Below are positions 16,539 through 26,213 of a stretch of DNA of 64,000 nt, in pieces. This DNA comes from Bryobacteraceae bacterium (GTDB lineage: Bacteria; Acidobacteriota; Terriglobia; Bryobacterales; Bryobacteraceae). Under the pieces are notes generated by a model. It saw only the letters and a program-made list of their open reading frames with translations, made no database searches and was not told the origin of the DNA. The translations under genes were made by a program, and so were the position numbers. The stretch's first letter is position 1. Each line of letters opens with the position of its first letter. The stretch lies in assembly GCA_026002875.1 (NCBI GenBank), contig BPGE01000001.1, forward strand, positions 558,001-622,000. The letters are read 5' to 3'.

Positions 16539-17443
16539 GCCTGGTGATGCCAGACCTGTCGTCGAGCTTCCACGGCTTCCACCACACGGTGGATTCGGCG
16601 CTCGAGGTGCTGTCAAACCTCGGCGTCAGCCCCGGGCGCATCACGATCACGATGGACGGCCCAGGCTATCCGTCGCGGTGGGTCGTGTCGCAGTCGCCTG
16701 CCGCAGGCGCGCCGCTTCGTCCCGGGGATGTCATTCAGCTCCGCGTGGCAGGACTCGGTTACTTCAACCACCTGCCGGTGCCGTTCTGGGATACGGGCGG
16801 CGAGGCCGAGATGGGGACGCGGGAGATCGTCTCCGTGATCGACGATCCGTTCCAGAAGGCCGCCCACTGGCTGCGCGAAGGCGCGCGCCTGTTCGACATC
16901 AGCGAGCGGAATCTCGACGCCTGCGCGCGCTGGATTTCGCTGTTCGGGCTCGATGCGGAGCAGTGGCCGCAGGAGCTTTGGTTCCGGCTTTCGCTGCTGC
17001 TGCCGAGCCTGCAGTCCCTGGCGGGCAAGGAGCATGGCATCCGGTTCGCGCTTCGGCTGCTGCTGGACCTGCCGCTGGAGACGATCCGGCGCAAGCCGCG
17101 CGTGCGCTACCTGGCGGAAGAAGATCTGAGCCTGCTGGGCGAGGCCCACAGCCGGCTGGGCGTGGACTATGCGCTCGGCGACCACATCGAAGATCTGGCG
17201 CAGCTCGTGCTTGTCATCGGCCCCGTGCCGCTGGAAACGTACTACAGATTCCAGCAGGAGGAAAACCGCTACCTGCTGAACGCAACGCTGTTCCTTGTCA
17301 CCACCTGCCACCAGCGGTGGAGCGTGGAGTGGAGCGTCGAGGACCGCTGCCGCGCGCCGCGGCTCGGGGTGGAAGTTCTGAATGCCCGTCTCGGCCTGAA
17401 CACCTGGCTCGGCGCTGCCGCTCCGGGAGGAGACGCATCATGA
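16535..17443 (+). CDS. tssG: TssG-like baseplate protein with N-terminal PASTA domain
   Basis: 302 residues. Residues about 4-72 look like one PASTA repeat (MPDLSSSFHGFHHTVDSAL at the start, VVSQSPAAGAPLRPGD in the second half), a module that normally binds peptidoglycan or beta-lactams in kinases and penicillin-binding proteins. The remainder (about 80-302) is TssG-like: SLLLPSLQSLAGKEHGIRF, a TCHQRWSVEW strand and a terminal RLGLNTWLG, the usual TssG ending. It overlaps tssF and vgrG by 4 bp each, so the fusion is not a sequencing artefact. A PASTA domain on a cytoplasmic baseplate subunit is unusual. Confidence 0.82.
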   Translation: MSLVMPDLSSSFHGFHHTVDSALEVLSNLGVSPGRITITMDGPGYPSRWVVSQSPAAGAPLRPGDVIQLRVAGLGYFNHLPVPFWDTGGEAEMGTREIVSVIDDPFQKAAHWLREGARLFDISERNLDACARWISLFGLDAEQWPQELWFRLSLLLPSLQSLAGKEHGIRFALRLLLDLPLETIRRKPRVRYLAEEDLSLLGEAHSRLGVDYALGDHIEDLAQLVLVIGPVPLETYYRFQQEENRYLLNATLFLVTTCHQRWSVEWSVEDRCRAPRLGVEVLNARLGLNTWLGAAAPGGDAS

Positions 17444-19008
17444 GACCCGCATTTCTGAAAGTCACGTTCGACGGCGCCGATATCCACGACCTGTGCCGCG
17501 ACGCGATTCTGGAAGAAGCCCGGATCGATTACGCCCTCAACAGCCACGCCCGCTGCACGGTGCGCTACCGCCAGACGCCGGACCAGCGCTTCCCCATTGA
17601 AGACCTGCTGGGAAAGGAGCTGGCGGTCATCGCAGTGGACGCGGACGGCGCTGAACTGAAGATTTTCGCCGGCGAGGCCATCGAGGTCGAACTCGATTTC
17701 GAACTCAGCGGCGCCTACAACCTGCGCATCGGGGGCGCGTCGCGCACACTCCGCATGGATCTGACGCCGCGGCACCGGAGCTACCCGCCGGCCTCGTTGC
17801 GGGACCAGCTGAAAAAGGCCGCGGGGTTCAGCGGGCTGGATTACCTCGAAAACGCCTCCCGGCAGGAACTGGACAGCGAGGGGGGCCTGCTCCAGATCGG
17901 TGAAACGGACTTCGAATTCTTCCACCGCTTCGCCGACCTGTGCGGCTGCGCGTTCCGCGCCACCGCCAACGGGATCAACCTGCTGGACCATTTCGTGGAT
18001 GGCGGCTGCACGGTGGAGTGGCGCGCCGAAGGAGGGCTGCTGGATTTGCGGCTGACAGGACGGCTCGCGCCCTCCGAGTACCGCGGCTGGGTGTACGACC
18101 GGAAGCAATCGACGAGCCACGTGGAGACGCGCAAGGTCACGCCGTCCAAGTACGGGCCTGCGGCGGCGTTGATCGACGCCGCCGTCAACGCTTCGCAACG
18201 GGACAACTGGCGAGGGGAGCTGACCGACCCCCTGCTGGCGAGGGACCAGAAGGGGCTGGAGGCGGTGCTGGATCTCGAGGCCAGGCGCGCCGCGCAGTCG
18301 CGCGTGTTTGCGCGCGGCGTGTCGCGCGAGGCGTCCATCACGGCCGGCAACAAGGTCACCATCAACGGCCCGATCGAGATGGCAGGCGACTGGGGGGTCC
18401 TCTCGGTCACGCACCACTGGCGCAACGATGGATACACGAACGAGTTCATCGCCACGCCCTTCACGGAACCCCTCAATTGGCAGCGGCCGCAGCGGCGGCC
18501 ATGGACGGGGACGCTGGTGGCGCGGGTGACGAAGCTGGGCGAGAGCGGCAAGACGGGCCGGGTGCAGGTCCAGTTCCCGTGGGCCGACGGGGAGCCGTGG
18601 ATCTGGGTGAACTTCCTGACGCCGAATGCGGGTCCGAACCGCGGCATCTATTTTTCGCCCGAAGTTGGCGACGAAGTTCTCGTCGGCTTCGAGTTCGGCG
18701 ACACGACGCGACCCATCATTGTCGGCAGCCTGTGGAATGGCGTCCATCCGCCGCCCGCAGCCGCCGTGCATGGCGATGAGTACGGCAGCAACGACGTCAA
18801 GCGGATTGTCACCAAGAGCGGCAACCGCCTGGTGCTCGATGACAAGCAGGGCAAGGAAACAGTCGTGCTGGCCACGCCGCAGAATGTGCGCGTGTCGCTG
18901 TTCGAGGAGGGCGCGAAACTGCTGCTGCACTGCGACGGCGACATCCATATCAACGCCAGCGGCACGGTGCACATGAAGTGCAAACAGTTCCTGAGGGAGA
19001 TTGGGTAG
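17440..19008 (+). CDS. vgrG: VgrG spike protein (TssI), copy 1
   Basis: 522 residues. VgrG trimers cap the Hcp tube. An N-terminal gp27-like part (FLKVTFDGADIHDL; GETDFEFFHRFADLCGC around 151-167) is followed by a gp5-type OB domain (GRVQVQFPWADGEP; FSPEVGDEVLVGFE) and a C-terminal segment ending TVHMKCKQFLREIG. No effector extension is present. The start is placed at the ATG overlapping the tssG stop (ATGA) rather than further upstream in the open frame. It is about 60% identical by eye to the second VgrG over the last 80 residues. Confidence 0.93.
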   Translation: MRPAFLKVTFDGADIHDLCRDAILEEARIDYALNSHARCTVRYRQTPDQRFPIEDLLGKELAVIAVDADGAELKIFAGEAIEVELDFELSGAYNLRIGGASRTLRMDLTPRHRSYPPASLRDQLKKAAGFSGLDYLENASRQELDSEGGLLQIGETDFEFFHRFADLCGCAFRATANGINLLDHFVDGGCTVEWRAEGGLLDLRLTGRLAPSEYRGWVYDRKQSTSHVETRKVTPSKYGPAAALIDAAVNASQRDNWRGELTDPLLARDQKGLEAVLDLEARRAAQSRVFARGVSREASITAGNKVTINGPIEMAGDWGVLSVTHHWRNDGYTNEFIATPFTEPLNWQRPQRRPWTGTLVARVTKLGESGKTGRVQVQFPWADGEPWIWVNFLTPNAGPNRGIYFSPEVGDEVLVGFEFGDTTRPIIVGSLWNGVHPPPAAAVHGDEYGSNDVKRIVTKSGNRLVLDDKQGKETVVLATPQNVRVSLFEEGAKLLLHCDGDIHINASGTVHMKCKQFLREIG

Positions 19009-19017
19009 GGAGGAACC

Positions 19018-19740
19018 ATGCGCCTGTTCGACGGGAAAGTGAAGGTGGGGACGCGCATCAGCCTGGAAGGGGACGATTTCGCCCCCAGCATGGGCGCGCT
19101 GGTGGGTTCGTCCTATACGGAAGACGTCATGAACCACGGCACGCTGAACCAGCTCGTGCAGGGCAATGTCACGCGCCTGTTCTGCGTCAACGAGGACATC
19201 ACCGTGACCGCCAACCGGAACCTCAAGGTGGGCGTGAACCGCTCGGCCACCATCGGCGTGAACGATTCGCTCACCGTCGGCGCCAACCGGACGGAGATGG
19301 TCGGCGGCGTCGTCAACCAGACTTTCGGAGGCGGCCAGATCACGACGTGCGCCGGGCCGCATATGCGGACTGACGTTTCCTCGAGCGTCTGGATGTGTCC
19401 CAGCGGCACATTCATCAACAGCGGCGACCTGTACGAATTCAAGGCCTTCAGCGGCGGCGTTTACGGCATGAAGCAGGAAAACACCATCGGGATGGAAGTG
19501 AACCTGAAGAACCTGGTTATGGAATTTACGAAGTCGGAATTCAGCTTCGGCCTCATAGGCATGTCCTACTGTGGAACGGAAGTGGATCTGAAGGAGGTTA
19601 TGGCCGAAAAAAGGAACTTCGAGGCGGAACTGAACATGGTGAAAGCGGAGCTGGACGGGGCGAACACCGAGGTGCGCAGCGCGGAAGCGGAGGTGGGCGC
19701 CTCCGTGGTCGCTCCACCCACCAGCGTCGGCGGGAACTGA
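19018..19740 (+). CDS. Predicted spike-extension protein, copy 1 (unknown family)
   Basis: 240 residues. The first 30 (MRLFDGKVKVGTRISL; SMGALVG) are shared with the gene in the same place behind the second vgrG. Residues about 55-105 contain short repeats of the type ITVTANRNLKVGVNRSATIG, like the beta-helical needle of phage gp5 and VgrG tips. The C-terminal 45 residues are helical and acidic. It begins 9 bp after vgrG with an AGGGAGGA site. It could sharpen or cap the VgrG tip in place of a PAAR protein, which is absent here. The function is inferred from position and repeats. Confidence 0.65.
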   Translation: MRLFDGKVKVGTRISLEGDDFAPSMGALVGSSYTEDVMNHGTLNQLVQGNVTRLFCVNEDITVTANRNLKVGVNRSATIGVNDSLTVGANRTEMVGGVVNQTFGGGQITTCAGPHMRTDVSSSVWMCPSGTFINSGDLYEFKAFSGGVYGMKQENTIGMEVNLKNLVMEFTKSEFSFGLIGMSYCGTEVDLKEVMAEKRNFEAELNMVKAELDGANTEVRSAEAEVGASVVAPPTSVGGN

Positions 19741-19743
19741 GGC

Positions 19744-20634
19744 ATGCCGGTCACATACAGCCAGGAAGGCCACCCATCCGGGCGCGAAAACCCGTGGAGC
19801 CCATTTCGCCGCGCCGAAAGCCTCGTGGGCTCCTCCCTGCTATGGCTTCCCGTGTCGGGTTTCCCGATCCGCTCCACGGAGAAAGACTGGATTGTCCGCT
19901 TCCTGGAGCTGTTCAGCGGGACGCTGAGAACGAAGCTGCAGCTGCGGCAGGAGAATTTTGTCAACTTCGATTACATTTACCCGAACCTTCATTCTCTCTT
20001 CATCACTAATGCGCCGGAGTTTTATCCGATCTGTGGCATTCTGGCCTCCCCGTCGAAGCCGCTCTACCGTCCGCCGACTCAGGAACAGATCCAGGAGGCG
20101 CTCGAGTCAGGGGATCACAGCATTTTCCGGGGCTCGAAAAGCATGGCGTACTGGCTTGCCAGGAAGAAAGGACTGGAGCAGGCGAAGGTTTTCCTCGGTT
20201 ACGGAGCGTTGCTGTCCATGTGGCTGCCGCCCAGCCCCGAGTGCCAGCCCCCGGAGCTGCCTCTGAACCGGAAGATCTTCCGGAATCCGATGCTCGCCAA
20301 CGTCGACGTGGCCGCGGAAATGGAGTTTCTGTTCAGCCTGAATGATCCTTTTCTGAAAAAAAGCAAAGAGATCTTCGCCCCGAACCTGGAATCGGATCCG
20401 CAGTACAGAGGGATGCTGTTCGCTGCGCCGCTGATGACGGCGCAGGACATTTTTTATGCGCGCGGAGAGCAGAGAGAGCTGTGGCTGAGCCTGTTTTCCG
20501 CCTACCTGGTGGAAAGCCGGCCAGATCAGGGCTTCCTGCTGTGGGGCCGCCCGGACGTCGACCCGGTTCTCAAGGAGTGCCTTCAGGCGATGCGCGATCA
20601 GGGTCTGAAGTATCCGACGGTATCCGAGACATGA
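19744..20634 (+). CDS. VgrG-cassette protein X, copy 1 (unknown function)
   Basis: 296 residues, no signal peptide or membrane helix, no family I recognise. It is paralogous to the protein at 30682-31587. Shared landmarks are the AESL..SL.WLP...FP.R segment near the start, a WI..FL..LF helix, and YRG.LF..P near residue 225. It starts 3 bp after the spike-extension gene and overlaps the next gene (ATGA). Always being third in the vgrG cassette suggests a spike adaptor/chaperone or an effector with its partner downstream. No catalytic motif is evident. Confidence 0.65.
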   Translation: MPVTYSQEGHPSGRENPWSPFRRAESLVGSSLLWLPVSGFPIRSTEKDWIVRFLELFSGTLRTKLQLRQENFVNFDYIYPNLHSLFITNAPEFYPICGILASPSKPLYRPPTQEQIQEALESGDHSIFRGSKSMAYWLARKKGLEQAKVFLGYGALLSMWLPPSPECQPPELPLNRKIFRNPMLANVDVAAEMEFLFSLNDPFLKKSKEIFAPNLESDPQYRGMLFAAPLMTAQDIFYARGEQRELWLSLFSAYLVESRPDQGFLLWGRPDVDPVLKECLQAMRDQGLKYPTVSET

Positions 20635-21410
20635 CGACGCAAACTTCATGGACGGTCTCGCTTCGATCCCTGCCCGGCGCGGAGGGATGGAACCTCTTCC
20701 TCGCCGAATATCCTTGCGCTCTGCCGCTGGACGACATCAGGCGCGTCCAGCTGCTTGGGTGGTTCGAGCGGTTTCTTCCCGCGGTTCTGGATGAATACGC
20801 CGGCTTTCAGGCTTTTGCGCTCCTCCAGTACAACCAGCTCAATCTCGGGGGCGCCAGCCACATCGCGGGCAGTCATTTCGGACCGTGGGGCATGGATGCG
20901 GGTCTTGGCTACTGGCCCGAGCGCAAGCCGCCGACCCTGTGGTCGCGGGAGGACTTCACAGACCTGGATCTGGGCGAGCCAGTCCGCCCGCTCATGCACC
21001 AGGTCTTCGGCATCAATAAAGGCCTGCCCGCGATCCAGGAGGCCTTCCGCCTGCTGCTGGGCCTCGGTCCGATGGTGTTCACTCTCTCCGAAGACTCGGT
21101 TCCGAAAGTCAAGGAACGGGCGACGGCGCTGTTCCGGCCTCTGATCGAAGAGCCGGCGCTGCGCATGTTCGCCTATTATTACCCGCTGCTGTGCGCCGCG
21201 ACGTTCGCTTCCGAAAACGCGGACAGGCTGGACGAATGGACCTGCGGCATTCATTTCTTCCTGCGGGAGAGCCCCGAGGAAAAAGGCATCTTCATCGCCT
21301 CCAGGCGCCGGCTTGACCGCGTCTGGCAGGCCACAGGCGCCGTGCAGTCCGAACCCGGCGTCTGGACATGGCCGTCTGAACCGCCCGGCAAGGCGGAGAA
21401 ACAGGACTAA
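20631..21410 (+). CDS. VgrG-cassette protein Y, copy 1 (unknown function)
   Basis: 259 residues from an ATG overlapping the X stop codon. It is soluble and mixed alpha/beta by appearance. It shares with the paralogue at 31571-32365 a block reading PPTLWSREDFTDLDLGEPVRPLM here and PPTLWSPEEFEMLGPGDLMRPP there, plus a late ..GIFIASRRRLDRV / GLVLLTREPFEQRI region. It may be an immunity or chaperone partner of X, or a second adaptor. The gene ends 4 bp before tssK, so it sits inside the core operon. Confidence 0.65.
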   Translation: MTTQTSWTVSLRSLPGAEGWNLFLAEYPCALPLDDIRRVQLLGWFERFLPAVLDEYAGFQAFALLQYNQLNLGGASHIAGSHFGPWGMDAGLGYWPERKPPTLWSREDFTDLDLGEPVRPLMHQVFGINKGLPAIQEAFRLLLGLGPMVFTLSEDSVPKVKERATALFRPLIEEPALRMFAYYYPLLCAATFASENADRLDEWTCGIHFFLRESPEEKGIFIASRRRLDRVWQATGAVQSEPGVWTWPSEPPGKAEKQD

Positions 21411-21414
21411 CCCG

Positions 21415-23367
21415 ATGAACTCCAGCGATCTCAAACTGCGAAGCGTCAACTGGGAGCACGGCATGCTCCTCACGCCGGATCACTTCCTCCGGCAGGAACG
21501 CTACTTCGACTCGCTCTTCCTGTGGACGCTGCGCTACATGACCAACGCGCGCGGCCTGGTGGGACCGGGGCCGCGCGTCTCAGAAAATGAAATCGGCGCG
21601 GCGCGCTACGATCCCGTCGTCAGCCTCCACGAGGACGAGGAACAGCTCACGATCACCGTGTCGCAATGCCGGGGAGTGACGGCGGCAGGCTGCATCATCG
21701 ACATCGATCCGTCGAGCCCCGTCTCGCGCAGCTTCCCGAAGACGGATCTCGAAGGCGTGCAGGAGGCGCCCGTTTACATCCTCGCCACGCCGCACGAGAA
21801 AAACGCCGCCGAAGGAGAGACCGACGAGTTCAATCCGCAGATGCAGACCGAGCGGCAGTGGAACTACCGGATCAGCCTGCAGCCGTCGGCCGACTCCATC
21901 CCCTACGCGCTTGTCGCCGCGCAGATCCGCCGGCAGCGGTACGGGGCGGGGTACGAGAAGAACCCGGATTTCATCCCCGCCTGCACGACGATGGCCTCGC
22001 ACAGCGAACTGGCCGCCGGCTACCGCAAGATCGTCGAAGAGGCCACCTTCCTCGCCGAGCGGTACGCCGAGCTGCACCGCGCCATGCGCGAGTATCTGAT
22101 TCTGTTCACCGAGCGCGGCATCGAGACCGAGGTGGACACGCAGACGGTGCAGTTCGTCGACCGCATGGTGGCGGCGCTGCAGGATCTGGTCTACGAGCTG
22201 CTGGACTACGCGCAGCCGCCGCAGCGCTTCTTCGGGCAGCTCCGCAAGTTCCTGCATTCGGCGGCCGTTTATTTCGACCTGACGCCGGGCCTGCAGACGT
22301 ACTACGACACGCTGAAAGAGGTCGGCGAAACGGAATTCATCCAGCTCATCAACCAGCAGAAACGCATTCTGCGCATGACGCGCACCTGGCGGATTCACGA
22401 GGATCTCGGCATTGAAGTGCGCTCCGCGCTCGCGTCGCTGGCGGCGTTGCAGCGGCTGGAGCGTGCGCTGGAAGGCAAGTATGTCGACTTCCGCGTCAGC
22501 CCGCAGCTCGAGGCGATGAACTTCGTCTTCGACCGCGGCGGCAACGTGCTCTACAAGCTGGCCGCCAAGCCGAGCCGCGTGCAGGGCGTCGGCGACGACA
22601 TGGTCACCTTCTTCAGCCAGCTGCGTCTCGAAGGCCGCGACAAATACCGCCTGATTCTGGTGGGCGAGCAGAATGCAACTTTCGAAAAAGGCATGCGCAT
22701 TCCGGCGGAAATCCGCATCAATGAAGGCAGCGGATTCCAGCGCGCTCCGCTGAATCTGATCAGTGAAGCCGTCATTCCCGGGCAGACCAATTTCGAGTTT
22801 GATTTCGAAGCGCCGGACGTCCCGACCATCACGGATCTGCGCGTGGCCGTGCCGGCGCACATTCCCATCCGCACGGCGCTGCTGTTCAGCCGCCACCGTT
22901 TCTACGCCGGACGCGCCCAGGAGCCTGCGGCGCGCGGCGTGCAGCCGATGGAGAGGATTGTCGAACCGGCTCCGCCGCCCGCAGCCCCGGCGCCTCCGCC
23001 GTATGCTCCGCCGCAGCCGCCGCCTCAGGCGGCGCCTCCGCCCTATGCTCCTCCGGCGGCAGCTCCGGGGCCTCCGCCCGGCTATGGAGCCCCGACCCGC
23101 CCCGCGCCGTATCCGCCGCCTCAGGCGCCGCCTCCGCCCGCGGGGCCTCCCCAGTTCCAGCCGCCGCCACCGCCGCCGCCCGCTGAAGAACCCAAGCGAG
23201 GCGGCGCGCCGTGGGAATTTTTCCGCCGCGCGCCCAGTGCGCCGGAGCCGCCTGTTGAACCGCCGCCGCAGGCGCCGCCCGCGCGCCCGGCGCCGCCCCG
23301 CCCGCGCTTCGACCAGGGCGAGGAACAGCCGCCCCAGCCGCCTCCGCGCCGGCGCAGGCTCGAGTAA
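21415..23367 (+). CDS. tssK: Baseplate protein TssK with long proline-rich tail
   Basis: 650 residues. TssK joins the baseplate to the membrane complex. The family start is clear (VNWEHGMLLTPDHFLRQERY, about 9-28), followed by the N-terminal shell, the helical trunk (about 200-350) and a head domain to about 510. A typical TssK is near 450 residues. Here about 140 more residues follow, built almost entirely of Pro, Ala, Gln and Tyr (repeats of PPYAPP and PPPQAPP) and ending in basic residues. The start at the ATG eight bases after the previous gene's last codon is chosen because homology begins there. A strong terminator follows. Confidence 0.9.
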   Translation: MNSSDLKLRSVNWEHGMLLTPDHFLRQERYFDSLFLWTLRYMTNARGLVGPGPRVSENEIGAARYDPVVSLHEDEEQLTITVSQCRGVTAAGCIIDIDPSSPVSRSFPKTDLEGVQEAPVYILATPHEKNAAEGETDEFNPQMQTERQWNYRISLQPSADSIPYALVAAQIRRQRYGAGYEKNPDFIPACTTMASHSELAAGYRKIVEEATFLAERYAELHRAMREYLILFTERGIETEVDTQTVQFVDRMVAALQDLVYELLDYAQPPQRFFGQLRKFLHSAAVYFDLTPGLQTYYDTLKEVGETEFIQLINQQKRILRMTRTWRIHEDLGIEVRSALASLAALQRLERALEGKYVDFRVSPQLEAMNFVFDRGGNVLYKLAAKPSRVQGVGDDMVTFFSQLRLEGRDKYRLILVGEQNATFEKGMRIPAEIRINEGSGFQRAPLNLISEAVIPGQTNFEFDFEAPDVPTITDLRVAVPAHIPIRTALLFSRHRFYAGRAQEPAARGVQPMERIVEPAPPPAAPAPPPYAPPQPPPQAAPPPYAPPAAAPGPPPGYGAPTRPAPYPPPQAPPPPAGPPQFQPPPPPPPAEEPKRGGAPWEFFRRAPSAPEPPVEPPPQAPPARPAPPRPRFDQGEEQPPQPPPRRRRLE

Positions 23368-23373
23368 ATCTCC

Positions 23374-23397
23374 GCGGGACGCCCGCCGGCGTCCCGC
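23374..23397 (+). terminator. Rho-independent terminator after tssK
   Basis: A 10-bp perfect stem (GCGGGACGCC with GGCGTCCCGC, loop CGCC) is followed by TTCGTTGTTT. It starts six bases after the tssK stop codon and separates the core operon from clpV. Confidence 0.75.
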
Positions 23398-23445
23398 TTC
23401 GTTGTTTAATAAACAGACAGTCCGCAATCGCCCAGGAGGAAACCC

Positions 23446-26130
23446 GTGGCCATCGATCTTGACAAGATCTCCAACGAGCTGGAGGAAGCGCTCGAACGCT
23501 CCCGCATGCTCGCCGAGCAGCGCAAGCAGGCGCAGATCACTCCGCTTCATATGCTTTTCGTGCTGCTCGATGCCGAGTCGCCGCTCGCCGCCGTGCTGGA
23601 CAAGTCCGGCATCGCCGTCGACGCTCTGCTCGAGACGTTCGCCACACGGCTGAACACGGAGCGGAATTCGCCGCTCGAGCCGGGCCGCCGCCCCACGGCA
23701 TCATCCGCGTTGCGCAATCTGATCGAGAAGTCCTTCGAGATGATGGAGCGCCGCGGCGCCGAACGCGCCGAGCCCATCGACTTCATCATGGCCGCCGTCG
23801 AGTACGGCGAAGAGGCGCTGCGCGGCGACCTGCGCCAGAACGGCCTCACCAGGCAGGCCATCGAGAAAACCGTCGAAACGCGCGCCGAAATCGGCGAGAC
23901 TCTGGGCGAAAAACAGGCGGGCAAATCCATGCCGGGCGCCGCGCCCAGGCCGCTTTCCGGCGGAAAACTGCTCGAGAAATACGGACGCGATCTCACCGCC
24001 GCCGCAGCCCGCGGCGAGCTGATGCCCGTCATCGGCCGCGATGACGAGATCCGGCAGGTGATCCAGACGCTGCTCCGCAAGAGCAAGAACAATCCGGTCG
24101 TCGTCGGCGAGCCCGGCACGGGCAAGACGGCCATCGCTGAGGGCCTGGCCCAGCGGATCGCCGCCGGGGACGTGCCCGAGTCGCTGAAAAAGTGCAAGGT
24201 CATCGCCCTCGATCTCACCGCCATGGTGGCGGGCGCGAAGTACCGCGGCGAGTTCGAAGAGCGCATCAAGGGCGTTGTGGACGAAGTGCGCGCGCGCAAA
24301 GGGGAGATCATCCTGTTCCTGGACGAGCTGCACACGCTCGTCGGCGCGGGCGGCACCGAAGGCGGCATGGACGCCGCCAACATCCTCAAACCTGCGCTCG
24401 CCCGCGGCGAGCTGCGCTGCCTGGGCGCCACGACGTTCGACGAATACCGCGAAAAGATCGAAAAAGACGGCGCGCTGGCGCGCCGGTTCGACACCGTTCA
24501 GATCAAAGAGCCGACCGATGAAATGATGATGGTGGTGCTCCGCGGGCTGCGGCCGCGCTTTGAAGCCTTCCACGGCGTCAAGCTTACCGACGACGCGCTG
24601 CAGGCGGCCATCAAGCTCAGCCGCCGCTACATCCGCGGACGCTGGATGCCGGACAAGGCCATCGACGTGGTCGACCAGGCGTGCGCCCGCATCCGCATGC
24701 AGAAAGAGTCCAAGCCCACGCACATCGACCAGAAGGAACGGCTGCTGCTGCGGAAGAAAGCCGAGCTGGAAGCGCTCGAGTCCTCCGCCTCCACGCCCGC
24801 CGCGCTGAAGGCTGTCGAGGCGCTGCGCAGCGAGATCGCCGCCATCGAGCCGCAGGTCACCAAACTCGTCGAGGAGTGGAACAACCAGAAGAACGCCCTC
24901 GACATGCTCCAGAAGACGAAGCAGGCCATTCAGGAGCAGTCGGCGGCTCTTGAAGCGGCCGAAAAGAAGGGCGACATCGCCAAAGCGGCCGAAATCCGTT
25001 ACGGCTCGCTGAAATACCTCGAGCAGCAGCTCGCCGATCTGGAGAAACAGACCGCGCACATCAGCCTGGTGCCTGACACCGTGATGCCGGAGCATGTCGC
25101 CGAGGTGATCGCCGAGATGACGGGCATTCCATCCAGCCGCATGATGGAGAGCGAAAAGGAACGGCTGATGAAGCTCGAGGAGCGGCTGGGCGAGCGTGTC
25201 TTCGGACAGGACGAGGCCGTGTGCGCCGTGGCCGACGCCGCGCGCCGCATGCGGGCCGACCTGCAGCCGGGGCGCAAGCCGAACAGCTTCCTCTTTGTCG
25301 GCCCCACCGGCGTCGGCAAGACGGAACTCGCCAAGGCGCTGGCGGAAGCGCTGTTCGACGACGAGAACGCGCTCATCCGGATCGACATGGGCGAGTACAA
25401 GGACAAGAGCTCGGTCTCCGGCCTCATCGGCAGCCGCCCGGGCCTGGTCGGCAGCGAAGAGGGCGGCTTCCTCACCGAGCAGGTGCGCCGCAACCCCTAT
25501 TCGATCGTTCTGTTCGACGAGGTGGAAAAAGGCGCGCCTGAAATTCTCGACCTGCTGCTGGGCGTGCTCGATGAAGGCCGCCTCACCGACGCCAAGGGCC
25601 GTTTCTGCGACTTTTCCAACACCATGGTTCTGTTCACGTCGAACCTCGGCGTGCGCGAGGCCATCGAGACGACCGACGACCCGCAGGAGCAGAAGAACGT
25701 CATTCTGGAAGTCGTCAAGCGGAGCCTGAGGCCCGAGCTGTTCAACCGCATCGGCCAGGTCGTCACGTTCAATCCGCTCACCGAGCGCGAGCTCGAGTCG
25801 ATCGTGATGAAGAACTTCAACCAGATCCGGAAGAAGCTGGCCGAAGACCGGGAAATCGGGCTCGAGATGACGCCGGAAGCGCTGGCTTACATCGCGAAAG
25901 AGTCCTACGACCCGGCATACGGCGCGCGCCCGGTGCAGCGCACGATGCAGCAGCTGGTGCTCTCGCCGCTGGCGGGCATCATTCTCTCCGGCGAAGTGAT
26001 CTCCGGACAGACGATCCGGATCGACTACGATCCGGGAGTCGAGAAGGTGATCGAGGGAGCGGAAGGCGCCGAGCCGGTGACCGTGCGTGAGGGCGAGGGG
26101 CTGACGTTCGGGATCGTGGGAGCGGACTGA
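23446..26130 (+). CDS. clpV: ClpV/ClpB-type AAA+ ATPase (TssH), sheath disassembly
   Basis: 894 residues from a GTG with an AGGAGG site. The N-domain (about 1-150) is followed by AAA-1 with Walker A GEPGTGKT (221-228), a middle coiled coil (about 420-560) and AAA-2 with Walker A GPTGVGKT (619-626) and a C-terminal D2-small domain. In type VI systems this hexamer strips contracted TssB/TssC sheath for reuse. By sequence it is also close to the ClpB disaggregase; its place between tssK and the second vgrG cassette favours the secretion role. It is separated from tssK by a terminator, so it probably has its own promoter. Confidence 0.9.
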   Translation: MAIDLDKISNELEEALERSRMLAEQRKQAQITPLHMLFVLLDAESPLAAVLDKSGIAVDALLETFATRLNTERNSPLEPGRRPTASSALRNLIEKSFEMMERRGAERAEPIDFIMAAVEYGEEALRGDLRQNGLTRQAIEKTVETRAEIGETLGEKQAGKSMPGAAPRPLSGGKLLEKYGRDLTAAAARGELMPVIGRDDEIRQVIQTLLRKSKNNPVVVGEPGTGKTAIAEGLAQRIAAGDVPESLKKCKVIALDLTAMVAGAKYRGEFEERIKGVVDEVRARKGEIILFLDELHTLVGAGGTEGGMDAANILKPALARGELRCLGATTFDEYREKIEKDGALARRFDTVQIKEPTDEMMMVVLRGLRPRFEAFHGVKLTDDALQAAIKLSRRYIRGRWMPDKAIDVVDQACARIRMQKESKPTHIDQKERLLLRKKAELEALESSASTPAALKAVEALRSEIAAIEPQVTKLVEEWNNQKNALDMLQKTKQAIQEQSAALEAAEKKGDIAKAAEIRYGSLKYLEQQLADLEKQTAHISLVPDTVMPEHVAEVIAEMTGIPSSRMMESEKERLMKLEERLGERVFGQDEAVCAVADAARRMRADLQPGRKPNSFLFVGPTGVGKTELAKALAEALFDDENALIRIDMGEYKDKSSVSGLIGSRPGLVGSEEGGFLTEQVRRNPYSIVLFDEVEKGAPEILDLLLGVLDEGRLTDAKGRFCDFSNTMVLFTSNLGVREAIETTDDPQEQKNVILEVVKRSLRPELFNRIGQVVTFNPLTERELESIVMKNFNQIRKKLAEDREIGLEMTPEALAYIAKESYDPAYGARPVQRTMQQLVLSPLAGIILSGEVISGQTIRIDYDPGVEKVIEGAEGAEPVTVREGEGLTFGIVGAD

Positions 26131-26213
26131 AACGCCCGGCGGGCGGAGGATTGCTCCCTCGTTCTCGTAATGATATGTAGGGAAGACGCCCGCAGGCTGT
26201 GAAAGGATCGGAG

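Noticed and set aside
17269-19773. Long minus-strand frame opposite vgrG copy 1
   Set aside because: Shadow of the VgrG/TssG coding sequence; no recognisable protein, and the plus-strand genes overlap in a normal operon.
23000-23340. Tandem DNA repeats in the 3' part of tssK as a separate repeat element
   Set aside because: The repetition follows from proline-rich codons within an intact frame.
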